Part shown: piece after piece, positions 11,701 through 18,975 of the stretch
How positions within the stretch are numbered: position 1 is the first letter of the stretch
How the letters are laid out: each line of letters begins with the position of its first letter
Assembly (NCBI GenBank): GCA_013360285.1
Contig: JABWCM010000022.1
Coordinates: 1 to 57,504 of the forward strand
Length of the DNA: 57,504 nucleotides
Origin: Myxococcales bacterium
Lineage (GTDB): Bacteria; Myxococcota_A; UBA9042; JABWCM01
Direction of reading: 5' to 3'
Notes under the pieces: model-generated
Told to the model about the DNA's origin: nothing
The model's database searches: none
Seen by the model: the letters and a program-made list of their open reading frames with translations, nothing else
Position numbers and translations under genes: made by a program

Positions 11701-12134
11701 CCTATGCCGCCCCAAGTTACGCACAAAAATCGATCTGCCTCGAACAAACACCGCAAACCGTCACATTTATGTGGCGGTACTATTCCGAAGAGTTCCAGGA
11801 ATATTGCGGCAGCCAGTTCCAGGATATTTTCAGCGTAACGTTCGTCGTCGATGGCGTCGAAACCGAACTGTATAATGTCAAGGTGGACGATCTTTGCTCC
11901 ACAACGTCCGGCACCTGTGGTTCTCAGCCGGGCAAATGTGGCTCCAAGTTTGTTGGCTTGGAAAAATCGGACATCCACTTCGACCAAGGCGAAGCGTGGG
12001 CAACACCGTGGCAGACCACGACGTTGACTTTGCCGCCTGGTGCCGAAGCGGGTACGATCATCTTCGAAGTCACCGACGTTGGCGATAGTATTTACGATAC
12101 CGTCGTCATTCTCGACAACGTCCAGTTCGAATAA
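5769..12134 (+). CDS. Giant secreted Cys-rich protein with 50 Dictyostelium-CTDC-like repeats
   Basis: A 2121-aa extracellular protein. The start is ATG 5769 with GGAGG six bases upstream, not the more distal in-frame start. Residues 1-31 are a signal peptide (basic KKGRRK, hydrophobic core, cleavage near ALA-AP). Residues ~32-255 look like a beta-rich N-terminal domain. Residues 279-1478 are 50 contiguous 24-residue units, each with Cys at positions 1, 7, 12 and 18 and a C-(N/D)-D...ACT.DSC.P..GC pattern, resembling the Dictyostelium slime-mould repeat (Pfam Dicty_CTDC). More divergent Cys-rich units follow to ~1930. The last ~185 residues (from about 1937, LDFENGLTGW, ending ILDNVQFE) look like a beta-sandwich adhesion or carbohydrate-binding-type domain. 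Roughly 200 Cys in the repeats suggest a rigid, disulphide-stapled fibre. Likely role: surface or matrix stalk, by inference. A strong terminator follows. Confidence 0.9.
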   Translation: MRVLKKGRRKSLQTAAALGTTMLLSSATALAAPPIFTGNVPVDFTAANGALIINDVNGNPAEPLGSGWDMQDLRLYYDVATDTMYVGISMRDVGGGTTIAGDPENDGIDGFPPETDIAEFGGTETFGIRFDFNKDSTYDMVCGVPSAKEEGQNLTNSYFCATDIFSFVPLPPVFGTPLPDQSGPSPTSPSAQWPDIELKIPNFSKSPMNTGNPECLKTLRVQVFMGSLQDGPGEDWLPGQSASNIACLANCSCSDGNACNGSEICNGIAGCAPGTAPNCNDGNACTTDSCDPLIGCVNTPVNCNDNNACTTEICDPASGCKYTPVTCNDQNACTADSCVPATGCVFTEINCNDNNACTNDSCNPQTGCTYTSVVCNDGNACTTDSCDPATGCKTAPVICNDQNACTTDSCDPATGCKTTPVICNDGNACTNDSCDPATGCKTTPVNCNDQNACTIDSCNPQTGCVYENVNCDDENACTNDSCLPASGCKYTEVNCDDEDACTNDSCDPATGCKYSEVNCNDQNACTNDSCDPASGCKYTEVNCNDENACTNDSCDPASGCKYTEVNCNDGDACTIDSCKAQTGCTYEDVICNDNNACTADSCDPEEGCIFAPINCDDQNACTNDSCDPASGCKYSEVNCDDENACTNDSCNPASGCKYSEVNCDDEDACTNDSCDPASGCKYSDVNCDDQNACTSDSCNPASGCKYTEVNCDDQNACTNDSCDPASGCKYTEVNCDDENACTNDSCDPASGCKYTEVNCDDENACTSDSCDPASGCKYSEVNCDDENACTNDSCDPASGCKYTEVNCDDENACTNDSCDPASGCKYTEVNCDDEDACTNDSCDPASGCKYTDVNCDDQNACTSDSCNPASGCKYSEVNCDDEDACTNDSCDPASGCKYSDVNCDDQNACTSDSCNPASGCKYSEVNCDDENACTSDSCDPASGCKYSEVNCDDENACTNDSCDPASGCKYTEVNCDDENACTNDSCDPASGCKYTEVNCNDENACTNDSCDPASGCKYTEVNCNDENACTNDSCDPASGCKYTEVNCNDENACTNDSCDPASGCKYTPVNCNDQNACTSDSCDPASGCKYTEVNCNDQNACTADSCNPQTGCVNAPISCDDQNACTADSCDPATGCKYAPINCNDGNACTNDSCDPATGCKTTPVTCNDNNKCTTDTCKPATGCSFTPITCADTSKCTTDTCNPDIGCVFTPVNCNDNNACTNDSCNPTTGCRYSPVTCHDSDLCTTESCNPATGCVFSPVPCNDNNACTADACVPNVGCKSTPIVCNDNNACTADSCDPATGCKTTPINCNDNNACTADSCDPATGCKQTPINCNDGNACTNDSCDPQQGCKYTEVNCNDENACTADSCNPESGCTYAPINCNDENACTDDACDPATGCTTTPTNCNDENACTIDSCDPESGCTTSPVICNDGNACTDDACDPESGCTTSPTNCNDQNACTTDSCDPESGCGHTPIMCDDGEICTKDTCNPQQGCVYSPVPNGSACDDNNECTWWEGCYQGKCKGKIADCDDGNACTEDSCDPESGCVYVPLGEETPCNDGNACTENDRCGAGQCKGKTMSCGSEQACFIPYCHPLKGCQQWNKPTGTTCDDGSVCTSGDACDKGQCAGIVTMFCDDDNECTMDMCHPIEGCQHASMEDGTECDDGDPCTPTGACEDGSCVAEDNGCNDGNPCTVDYCIPTIGCYNEAVPNGFFCSDGDKCTVEDACQEGECIPGAPDTCDDGHDCTEDACDSEKGCCNMWVELPAYCIDGDICTIDICDLTMGCMNMPVECTDGNACTANFCSGEVGCTSTPVNCNDGNACTMDICDPATGCKHLPPDCTNGGPCCEPGPCVPQCAPGQCSDNGCGVPCGECGPGEVCGDSNTCEPCQPNCTGKVCGSDGCNGSCGICDAGTECSPEGDKCISPCPGCADGLCQVLDFENGLTGWDIDGDVTVIPQLGITLAPEGMSMLRLSTGLSYAAPSYAQKSICLEQTPQTVTFMWRYYSEEFQEYCGSQFQDIFSVTFVVDGVETELYNVKVDDLCSTTSGTCGSQPGKCGSKFVGLEKSDIHFDQGEAWATPWQTTTLTLPPGAEAGTIIFEVTDVGDSIYDTVVILDNVQFE
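6603..10202 (+). repeat. Tandem array of 50 x 72-bp coding repeats
   Basis: Exactly 3600 bases, an uninterrupted array of 72-bp units in phase with the reading frame. Units 9-35 (about 7179-9122) are the most alike, many differing by only a few silent or conservative changes, and blocks of units (a D-E-N / D-E-D / D-Q-N order) recur. This suggests recent expansion by unequal exchange or gene conversion. Units at both ends are more diverged. The array creates long open frames on the opposite strand that I do not regard as genes. Confidence 0.95.
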
Positions 12135-12145
12135 TCCCGCACGTT

Positions 12146-12173
12146 GGGGCGGCGTTGATGCCGCCCCTTCTTT
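12146..12173 (+). terminator. Rho-independent terminator
   Basis: Perfect 8-bp G+C-only stem (GGGGCGGC, 12146-12153), 6-base loop, matching GCCGCCCC (12160-12167), then TTCTTT. It lies 11 bases after the stop of the giant repeat protein, so that gene is probably transcribed separately from the lipoprotein downstream. Confidence 0.85.
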
Positions 12174-12355
12174 CCCGCTCAACGATTTCTCCCCGCCCCA
12201 TTTCACCAAACCAACGTGCCCATCCGTGACGGTTTGTACCGTTATGAAAAAGGCTTCCTTGACTCCGTGTTCCGGCGTTCCATAGGATGAGCAGGGCACA
12301 AGTCGGTTGTACGTGGTGTCGCTTGGTCCCCGCCATAACTTGATTAGGCTTCTCG

Positions 12356-14725
12356 ATGGAAAAAAAGACTCAAACTTACCTCCTGCGGTATTTGTTGGTT
12401 GTTGTTGTTTGTATGTGTATCGGTTGCGGAGATGACTCCGACGACACCGACACAAATGACACAACGTTTGGTGACTCATCAGCCGATGACGTACCCACAG
12501 GACCCCCAGACCTTTCCACAGACATCGCCGAACTGGATGTGATCGTCGGCACCGACGCCTATGTTCCTTGCGCACCCGATTGTAGTCAGAAGGTCTGCGG
12601 TCCCGACGGGTGTGGCGGCATTTGTGGCGAGTGTTTCATCGGCGAAGAATGTTCCGCAGACTGGCGATGTGTGTCCCTGGAAGGCAAACAACCCTTCGGC
12701 GCCGCTTGTGGGCCCATGGAAGGCTGTGAAGCCTGGCTCACAACAGAATCCGGCCGAAAAACAAATCCCGATTATCCGGAATGTTTAAACACCCAATGTG
12801 CATCGGGGATCTGCGATTCGGTTGGCTGCACCAAAAACTGTGCATTCATCGAAGATTCCATCAACAACCATACACAATCCGAAATACCCGACGGCATCGA
12901 AGACCCCCAACACAACTCCTGTGCCGGCGCTGCCGCCGATGGTCCCTTTGGCGGTAAGTACCGTTGCGTCAACACCACAGCCGAAGGCCTACCACCGGTC
13001 ACACAATGTATTCCCGGAGCGACGCTGGCCCCCTGCGACAGCGACAAACACTGCGACGAAGGAGAAACATGTACGGTGGTCACCATTCTTGGTGCATCGG
13101 AGACCCGCTGCACAGCCAAAGTGGTTAACGGCAAATCGGTGGGATCGCTGTGCGATTCGGGTAAAGCCGGATTACCCTTTGGATTATGCCAATCCTCCGC
13201 GTTGTGTGCGTTGGAAGGCTGCACCACGATTTGCACCACCGATTCCGAATGCCGAACAGCCAATGCAACGTGTTCCAATAACCATTGCCAAAACAATCCG
13301 GCAATGGAGTGTGAAGCCGACACCGACTGTTCGGCATGGAAATGTGACCCGGTCGATCCCAAAATCGCTCCCGACACCTTGATCAAAGGGTTGTGTATAC
13401 CCAAATCCTGCGCCCGCGACTTAAGCTGCATCGATCCCCAGTTTTTCTGCCAAATGAATGTGGCGATCGACGACAGTGGATTGGCCGCATGGGCCCACGA
13501 ATGCCGCGAAACCCCTACAGACACAAACGCGACCCTTGGCGATACCTGCACCAACAACCCCACAGACGCCATTGTCTGTGACAACCCGGATCTGTGTTAC
13601 AAAGGCCAATGCAGCACGTTGTGTGAATCCGATAACGACTGCAATACATCGGCAGACCAGATATGTGCCATTGCAGAAATCGCCTACGACGTGGATGCAG
13701 ATCAAACGGTCGACATCTTGCTTCCATTGTCCTTATGTGAAGGAATACCCCACCAAGGTGAGTTGACCGACTGTAAATCCAATAACGACTGCACTGTTCC
13801 CGGCGAGATATGCGCGCCTTTGGAAATCCCCGCAACCGTGGGCAATTTCCCTTATTTGTTGAAACGGACTTGTCGAACAACCCACCCCGATTTCGGCGGT
13901 TATGGTGATGACTGCGGAACGGCTCCCGGCGAAGGCGAATGCGCCATCGGATTTTGTACGGTCGACGACCAATTCACGGCAAAAACCATGTGCAGCCAAA
14001 CCTGTAACGAAAAAGCAGACTGCCCCAACATCACGGTCGACGGCAAAGAACGCCCATCGATCTGCCGCAGCGTACGGCTCGGCGCAAATGGAAGTTTTGC
14101 ACCGGAAGACGATCTATTTGTGCCGATTTGCTGGCCAGTTGGACCGGGAAGCAGCCGCGATGACTGCAAAGACGATTTTATTTGCAAAAATCCAAAAGAA
14201 ACCTGCGTTCCCTGGGCCATTGCCACCGGCCCAGGCGAAGCCGGTAAAGTCGAATACAGTTGCATCAGTAGTTTGGGACCAGACGCGATAAAAGGAAAAG
14301 GGAAGGTGGGCGAAGAATGCAACACCCATGCCGACTGCGAGTCGTTGACTTGTATTGATGACCTGGCCGGCAAAAAAATCTGCACCGGCTTGTGTAAAAA
14401 GGACAGCGATTGCCTTGCGGGTGGCCCATATATGGTGTGCGACGATCACGTACTGATACCACGACCCAACAAGGCACAATCATTAACGGTACCCCAATGT
14501 CGTAAAGCCCAAACCTGTATCGGCTGTACAACGCATATGGACTGCGCCAAAGGGATGAAATGTATCCGTTCCAACTTCGCGTCATCGAAATATATTTGCG
14601 CCCATCCCTGCACAAACTCGGATGATTGCAAAAACACCGATGGGGGTTCGTTGTGCAAAACCTCGTTGGGTGCCAATGGCCCCGACGACATCTTTAAATC
14701 CTGTGCGCCGTCGTTGTGTCCATAA
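12356..14725 (+). CDS. Cys-rich lipoprotein
   Basis: A 789-aa predicted lipoprotein. The N-terminus has basic residues, a hydrophobic core (LLVVVVCMC) and a lipobox-like IGC at residues 22-24, followed by a Ser/Thr/Asp-rich tether. Residues ~68-105 contain the module CAPDC..KVCGPDGCGG.CGEC, also present near the C-terminus of the giant repeat protein (CQPNC..KVCGSDGC). The rest has dozens of cysteines in irregular EGF-like spacing (repeated D-C, GE.C and CIP motifs), a style common in myxobacterial surface proteins. It lies 220 bases after the giant protein and behind a terminator, so it probably has its own promoter. Likely extracytoplasmic; partner or ligand unknown. Confidence 0.82.
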   Translation: MEKKTQTYLLRYLLVVVVCMCIGCGDDSDDTDTNDTTFGDSSADDVPTGPPDLSTDIAELDVIVGTDAYVPCAPDCSQKVCGPDGCGGICGECFIGEECSADWRCVSLEGKQPFGAACGPMEGCEAWLTTESGRKTNPDYPECLNTQCASGICDSVGCTKNCAFIEDSINNHTQSEIPDGIEDPQHNSCAGAAADGPFGGKYRCVNTTAEGLPPVTQCIPGATLAPCDSDKHCDEGETCTVVTILGASETRCTAKVVNGKSVGSLCDSGKAGLPFGLCQSSALCALEGCTTICTTDSECRTANATCSNNHCQNNPAMECEADTDCSAWKCDPVDPKIAPDTLIKGLCIPKSCARDLSCIDPQFFCQMNVAIDDSGLAAWAHECRETPTDTNATLGDTCTNNPTDAIVCDNPDLCYKGQCSTLCESDNDCNTSADQICAIAEIAYDVDADQTVDILLPLSLCEGIPHQGELTDCKSNNDCTVPGEICAPLEIPATVGNFPYLLKRTCRTTHPDFGGYGDDCGTAPGEGECAIGFCTVDDQFTAKTMCSQTCNEKADCPNITVDGKERPSICRSVRLGANGSFAPEDDLFVPICWPVGPGSSRDDCKDDFICKNPKETCVPWAIATGPGEAGKVEYSCISSLGPDAIKGKGKVGEECNTHADCESLTCIDDLAGKKICTGLCKKDSDCLAGGPYMVCDDHVLIPRPNKAQSLTVPQCRKAQTCIGCTTHMDCAKGMKCIRSNFASSKYICAHPCTNSDDCKNTDGGSLCKTSLGANGPDDIFKSCAPSLCP

Positions 14726-14941
14726 CCGGTGGTTACGCAGCGTCTAATTGATCTTCGGTTATGACCACCATTTCGCCGGTCCTTCTGAACGTGTTCTCCT
14801 GGGCATGCTTAGTCGGCAAAAGCAGCGTCGGCGCATCCACAATCCGGCTGGCTTACCACGAATCGGATTAAAAAATTCGGATTCGGGATTGCCCCCGGTG
14901 ACACACCAACTGCGAGTATCCCCAACATTTCGAAGGTGAAA

Positions 14942-15715
14942 ATGGATATTACGCTCGTTTCCCTAGTCGCGCTCGTTGCGTCAGGCCTCACATTGTTTTC
15001 GGGATTTGGACTGGGCACTCTGTTGATGCCAATAGTGGCCCTGTTTTTCCCGGTTGAATTGGCGATTGCCATGACTGCAATGGTACATTTCGCAAACAAC
15101 TTATTTAAGGTAGCCCTGGTGGGCCGCCACACGAATCGCCAGGTATTGTTGCGTTTCGGATTACCGGCCATAGCGGCGGCATTTCTGGGAGCATGGTTGT
15201 TGGGAACATTGGCCACAACCGCTCCCATCACCGAGGTGTGGCTTTGGGGTGCCAAACGGCAAATCAAGTTGTTGGAACTGATAGTGGGCGGATTGATTCT
15301 GGTTTTTGTGGTGCTGGAACTGACGCCATGGTGGTCAAAAAAATCCTTTGATCGCCGCTATTTGCCGCTTGGTGGAGCCATCAGCGGCTTTTTCGGAGGG
15401 CTTTCAGGCCACCAGGGAGCCTTCCGCAGCATGTTTTTGATCAAAGCAGGACTCTCCAAGGAACAATTCATCGGTACCGGTGTAATGTTGGCAGTGCTGG
15501 TCGATTTAGCCCGCCTCCTGGTATATGGAACAACCACTCTGATTGTCACCCAAGGCATCGACTGGGCACTCGTATCAGCAGCCACGTTATCGGCCTTCGC
15601 CGGAGCCTACGCAGGAACCCGTCTGGTCAAAAAGGTCACCCTGCGCTCGGTCCAATTCATCGTATCCGCCTTTCTGGCACTAATCGCAATGGCAATGATG
15701 GCCGGCATACTCTAG
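14942..15715 (+). CDS. TauE/SafE family sulfite/anion exporter
   Basis: A 257-aa polytopic membrane protein of the TauE/SafE (DUF81) family, which export sulfite, sulfoacetate or similar small anions. Family hallmarks are the repeated glycine-rich halves (GFGLGTLLMPI near the N-terminus; GGLSGHQGAFRSMFLIKAG in the second half) and about eight hydrophobic segments. The frame opens at GTG 14936, but GAAGGTG positioned before ATG 14942 favours the latter. It stands alone between the Cys-rich lipoprotein and an inverted-repeat element that begins about 20 bases after its stop. Confidence 0.87.
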   Translation: MDITLVSLVALVASGLTLFSGFGLGTLLMPIVALFFPVELAIAMTAMVHFANNLFKVALVGRHTNRQVLLRFGLPAIAAAFLGAWLLGTLATTAPITEVWLWGAKRQIKLLELIVGGLILVFVVLELTPWWSKKSFDRRYLPLGGAISGFFGGLSGHQGAFRSMFLIKAGLSKEQFIGTGVMLAVLVDLARLLVYGTTTLIVTQGIDWALVSAATLSAFAGAYAGTRLVKKVTLRSVQFIVSAFLALIAMAMMAGIL

Positions 15716-15735
15716 GAGGCTGTGAACTAGGACCT

Positions 15736-15886
15736 TATGAAAAAATAGCTGAACGAACCTGGACGGGTGCTCTTGTCCTCCATGCCCAGAAAAAAATCTG
15801 CGCCACTACCCGGATATGACTCGGTTTTTCTCCTGGCATGGGAAACAAAATCCCCGCGTCCAAGTCCGTCCCCATATTTTTTCACA
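15736..15886. mobile_element. MITE-like inverted-repeat element, copy A
   Basis: A ~150-bp non-coding element starting TATGAAAAAATAGCTG and ending CCCATATTTTTTCACA, so its ends are near-inverted copies. Inner arms also pair (GGACG with CGTCC; CATGCCCAG with CCTGGCATG), so the whole element can fold into one long hairpin around a core GATATGACTCGG. Two further copies occur at 21792-21943 and 26970-27130 in the same orientation. It carries no gene, as expected of a non-autonomous element mobilised elsewhere. Confidence 0.8.
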
Positions 15887-16046
15887 GGCTTAGAGGAAAT
15901 CGGGGTTTTCCGCAGTTTCCAGCAACTTCCTACCCGTGGTCAAGATGCCGAAGTCCCGCTGCGATCTCAATCGCTGGTAGCCTCGGCCACTCGTTGGCGT
16001 CTCATGGGCGGAAGTTCCCGTCGCGACCACGTTGCCATTGCGATCC
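15887..16046 (-). other. Remnant of a further integron cassette
   Basis: On the minus strand this stretch follows the recombination side of the attC at 16047-16106 and ends at repeat copy A. Its two short frames (21 and about 55 codons) have no recognised product. The likeliest reading is a cassette truncated by the element, but it is too short to prove. Confidence 0.3.
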
Positions 16047-16106
16047 GCCCAACGCCCAGCATCAACGGCTGTGCTTCGCGCCGTCCGCTGCATGCTGTTG
16101 TTAGGC
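16047..16106 (-). other. attC recombination site (integron)
   Basis: A 60-bp imperfect palindrome. Read on the minus strand it opens with GCCTAAC (matching RYYYAAC) and ends with GTTGGGC (matching GTTRRRY), with inner complementary arms including AGCATGCAGCGGACGGCGC. This is the layout of an integron attC. It directly follows the methyltransferase in the correct orientation; the TAA inside GCCTAAC is that gene's stop codon, typical of a gene cassette. Confidence 0.85.
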
Positions 16107-17330
16107 GTCTGCTTTCCGGCGCAACGGCACATGCTGATCCCGATGCCCGCACTCTAGCGCCTCGCGAACCTGTAGTGCAGGGCTGTCCACAGCGACCACG
16201 CCAGTGGGTAGCGATTGGCCAAGCGCCAAGTCACCCCCTCGATGGGTAACAACTAGCACCATCAACGCTGCGCCTTTGGTACGGCCAGCGCTAGCTAGAA
16301 TTCGCGCCGCCTCCAATACCGATTCATGACTCCGCTGAACCCGGACCGGCACAGGTCGCCCGTTGAAGTTCTGCGTCACAATTGCATCGATCCCGTTGTT
16401 GCGATGAACCGGAATACAATCTAGGCCCTCCAGCAGCGCAAGCGCGGCGTCGTCCGCTGTTCGGTACGACTCTCGGCCCGCTTCAAGTAGCGGTGAGTTC
16501 GTTTTCTCTGGGTTGGCGAGTCGTTGCCTTGCGAGCGCAACGGCATCCTCTGAACTGTCGATGCCGAAGGCTCTCCTTCCGGTGAGTTGGGCCGCCACCA
16601 GAGTCGTGCCGCTCCCACAAAACGGATCAACGACGAGGTCGCCAGGAGCCGTCACGAGGGTAATGATGCGCTCCAACAGCAGCACGGGTTTCTGCGTAGG
16701 GTACCCTGTTCTCTCCTTAGCTTTTGGATTGAGAAAGGGAATATCCCAGACATCGGAAAGTGGTACGCCCTTCTTGGCGCCACCAGTTACAACTGCCCCG
16801 GACTCGTCTCGGTCATAGATCGCCTTACCATGTTCGTCGCGCTTGCGTCGCTGGAGTATCTGATCAACGTTGGTCGACGGCGAGTACTCGCCGTATGATG
16901 GGTTGAACAAATACCCGGCAGACTTCGAGTAAAAGAAGATGGTCTGATGGGCAGGCAGGAGTGTTCGTTGCGAGTTTGACCATCTCCGATAGTGCCAGAT
17001 GATTTCTGACCGAAGGTTGTCCTGGCCAAAGATGGTGTCGAGCAACGCGCGTGCAATATGCGATGCCCTACGGTCGCAATGGAAGAACAGCGAACCGTCA
17101 TCCGCCACGATTCGATGGAATTCCCTGATACGCGGGTCGAGAAACCTCGCATAGTCCTCGTGCGAGGACCACAGATCATCGAAGGAGAACTCTCGCGTTC
17201 GGTCCCGCGTTCCGAGAGAGTGTGTCTTTTGGGTCAAGAATGGGGGATCGAGATAGACGAGCCTGGCCGATCCCGTCGGCAATTCACGTGCGACATCCAA
17301 GCAGTCGCCGTGGCGAACTTCAGCGTTCAT
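16101..17330 (-). CDS. Site-specific DNA methyltransferase (cassette-borne)
   Basis: A 409-aa amino-methyltransferase acting on DNA adenine-N6 or cytosine-N4. The catalytic motif IV is DPPF at residues 28-31 (preceded by LVYL), and the S-adenosylmethionine motif I is DPFCGSGTT at about 230-238. Motif IV preceding motif I is the beta-class order. A ~110-residue C-terminal extension follows. Its start overlaps the end of the endonuclease gene by 11 bases, giving a coupled restriction-modification pair, and its stop codon lies inside the attC. Because the endonuclease is frameshifted, this may now act as a solitary methylase. If the pair follows ApaLI, the target would be GTGCAC; that is inference. 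Confidence 0.9.
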   Translation of the reverse strand: MNAEVRHGDCLDVARELPTGSARLVYLDPPFLTQKTHSLGTRDRTREFSFDDLWSSHEDYARFLDPRIREFHRIVADDGSLFFHCDRRASHIARALLDTIFGQDNLRSEIIWHYRRWSNSQRTLLPAHQTIFFYSKSAGYLFNPSYGEYSPSTNVDQILQRRKRDEHGKAIYDRDESGAVVTGGAKKGVPLSDVWDIPFLNPKAKERTGYPTQKPVLLLERIITLVTAPGDLVVDPFCGSGTTLVAAQLTGRRAFGIDSSEDAVALARQRLANPEKTNSPLLEAGRESYRTADDAALALLEGLDCIPVHRNNGIDAIVTQNFNGRPVPVRVQRSHESVLEAARILASAGRTKGAALMVLVVTHRGGDLALGQSLPTGVVAVDSPALQVREALECGHRDQHVPLRRKADA

Positions 17331-17951
17331 TTCTGCTACCTCGTTCCTTCGCCAATTCTTCGAGGATCCCTTTCAGATCGACGCCAGTTCGTTCACGGAC
17401 GTAGGCCCAAGCAGCATCGCCAAAATAGTACTTGCCAGCGACGCCTGCGTAGAGAGTCTCCAGGGCTTTCTGGATTTTCACTGCTTGATCTCTGTTCGGG
17501 TAGTAGAACATGACGCGAATGGGCGTGTAGCCGGCAGCACGGATCGCCTGAATCCGCGTGTGTTCTTTAGTGATATGGTCGCCATCAGTGGTCGCATCGC
17601 GCCACTTGATCTCCAGCGCATCGCTTCCAACCAGGCAATCGATTTCAAAGGTCTTGGGCCGACGGCCTTGCGTGTTCTCGATGCGAAGTGCTCCAGAGTC
17701 GGGAAACGCGGACCTGAAGCAGAGCTTCGCTGCGTTCTCCAGAAAGCCGCCCGCGTATCGGTATAGGAACCGACCCTGTTCTGGTACACGTCGATGAGGT
17801 GCCCTTCCTCGTCAGAAATGCCGAGCACCTGATAGATGAGAAAGTGAGACTTGTCGTCCGCGTCCATGTCGCCGACGCGCTCGTCGATCTTCTCCTTCAT
17901 CTGACGTGCGTAGTCGTCGGCAAGGGCACGGATTTCGTCTCTTACGCTCAT
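17320..17951 (-). pseudogene. ApaLI-like type II restriction endonuclease, frameshifted
   Basis: Two overlapping minus-strand frames join into a ~210-aa protein of the ApaLI-like (RE_ApaLI) family. The first 58 codons (MSVRDEIRALADDYARQ... to DVYQN) are in one frame. From about 17776 the next frame continues with GRFLYRYAGGFLENAAKLC and runs to the end (KERGSRNER). A single missing base near 17774-17778 (AACAGGG where AACAAGGG would restore frame) explains it. The later part carries a PD-(D/E)xK-like core, FEID...ALEIKW. The start lies 34 bases after the attC recombination point with GGAGA upstream, as in a normal cassette. Either a real inactivating deletion or a sequencing error; the methylase frame is intact. 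Confidence 0.82.
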
Positions 17952-17985
17952 GCTTGTGGTTCTCCAGTGGCCATGGCCCGCAGAC

Positions 17986-18045
17986 GCCTAACGCTCAGCA
18001 TCAGCGGCGGCGCGCAGCGCCGTCCGTTGCATGCTGTTGTTCGAC
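17986..18045 (-). other. attC recombination site (integron)
   Basis: A 60-bp imperfect palindrome very similar to the site at 16047-16106. On the minus strand it starts GTCGAAC (one mismatch to RYYYAAC) and ends with a perfect GTTAGGC (GTTRRRY), with arms AGCATGCAACGGACGGCGC and GCGCCGCCGCTGATGCT. It ends the small cassette at 18074-18298 and marks the left boundary of the restriction-modification cassette. Confidence 0.8.
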
Positions 18046-18073
18046 GGCAATGGACACTCTCCGGGGTACACTC

Positions 18074-18298
18074 TCACATTCGCAACAAGAAGACTGCCGC
18101 TGCCGCCCCTGACGCGCGCCCTCCTTCTGTAGTGGCGATCACCGTGCCGAAGCTGCCATCACCCTCACGCACCTTCTGGCCGTCGATTGTGGCGATCACT
18201 TTGCCGAAGCTGCCATCACCGACCCGGACCTTGTTCCCGTCCAGGGTGAGGATCACCGTACCGAAGCTGCCATCGCCCTGTCGAACTTTTATAGCCAT
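18074..18298 (-). CDS. Small three-repeat cassette protein (beta-flower-like)
   Basis: A 74-aa protein made of three nearly identical 19-residue repeats (KVRxGDGSFGxVIxTxDG), at about residues 4-22, 23-41 and 42-60, then a short hydrophobic tail. The Gly-Asp-Gly-Ser-Phe-Gly turns resemble small beta-propeller or four-fold beta-flower type proteins; that family link is my inference from the pattern. AAGG lies six bases before the ATG. The stop is about 30 bases before an attC, so this is a cassette gene. The repeats show strong DNA identity, suggesting recent duplication. Function unknown. Confidence 0.65.
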   Translation of the reverse strand: MAIKVRQGDGSFGTVILTLDGNKVRVGDGSFGKVIATIDGQKVREGDGSFGTVIATTEGGRASGAAAAVFLLRM

Positions 18299-18697
18299 GT
18301 TCTTACCTTTTTCTGTTCTGTCCTTCGGCTGTCATGCCCAGCCCATAGTTCCCGCCTGAGGCGTTCTAGCCGCTCGGGTTTGCCATACGGCGCGGGTTCT
18401 TCGCGCAGCTTGTCGGCGAAAAAAATACCGCTTGGCCGGCGGGTCGAAGTGCGGTGCCGACGTGCAAACCAGTTCATCGCCCTTTTCCTCCTCGCTGCCG
18501 CCCTCGCGCTTGCAGACTTTCCGGATGGTCGCACGGGTGCACGAGGGGGTCAAGGGCGAATCATCATCCCGACGTGTCAGCCGCGAATTGGGCGGAGCTG
18601 TCCTTGGGAGTCCTGTCCGGGTACTGCGCAAGGTCTCTTTGCGGGCGAGGCGCCCATGGTGGCTGGAGTGCGGGTACCACCGTTTGACGTCACACAC
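18289..18697 (-). pseudogene. Possible frameshifted cassette ORF of unknown function
   Basis: Two minus-strand frames seem to form one protein interrupted at the T7 run near 18421-18427. Before it the frame reads VCTSAPHFDPPAKRYFF, and after it another continues ADKLREEPAPYGKPERLERLRREL to a stop overlapping the start of the three-repeat protein. Each half alone degrades into Arg-rich noise on the wrong side of the run, which is why I join them. No family recognised. It could also be non-coding G+C-rich DNA. Confidence 0.3.
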
Positions 18698-18975
18698 AGG
18701 GAATTTGCCTGCGTTTCGGCGGCTTCGCTGGGAACTATCGGTAGAAATGCGGGTTATCGATACAGAATGTTCATGTTGTACTGCGCTGCTTTGGTGAGAT
18801 CCCCGGCATAATATTCGTGGGCGGTGTCGTTGATGGATTTCAGGGTCAAATAGAACAACCGAGACCCTACACCCGTCCCTCCGCCCGGTCAGATCCCGAA
18901 AAAGACACCTGTAACTTAAACCAAATGATTGTAACCGATGATCGCGAAAACCCTATGATTCCGCTTGACTGTCAG

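Noticed and set aside
11517..12575. 352-codon minus-strand frame
   Set aside because: Spans the terminator and the divergent C-terminus of the giant protein and the start of the lipoprotein; no domain or start signal.
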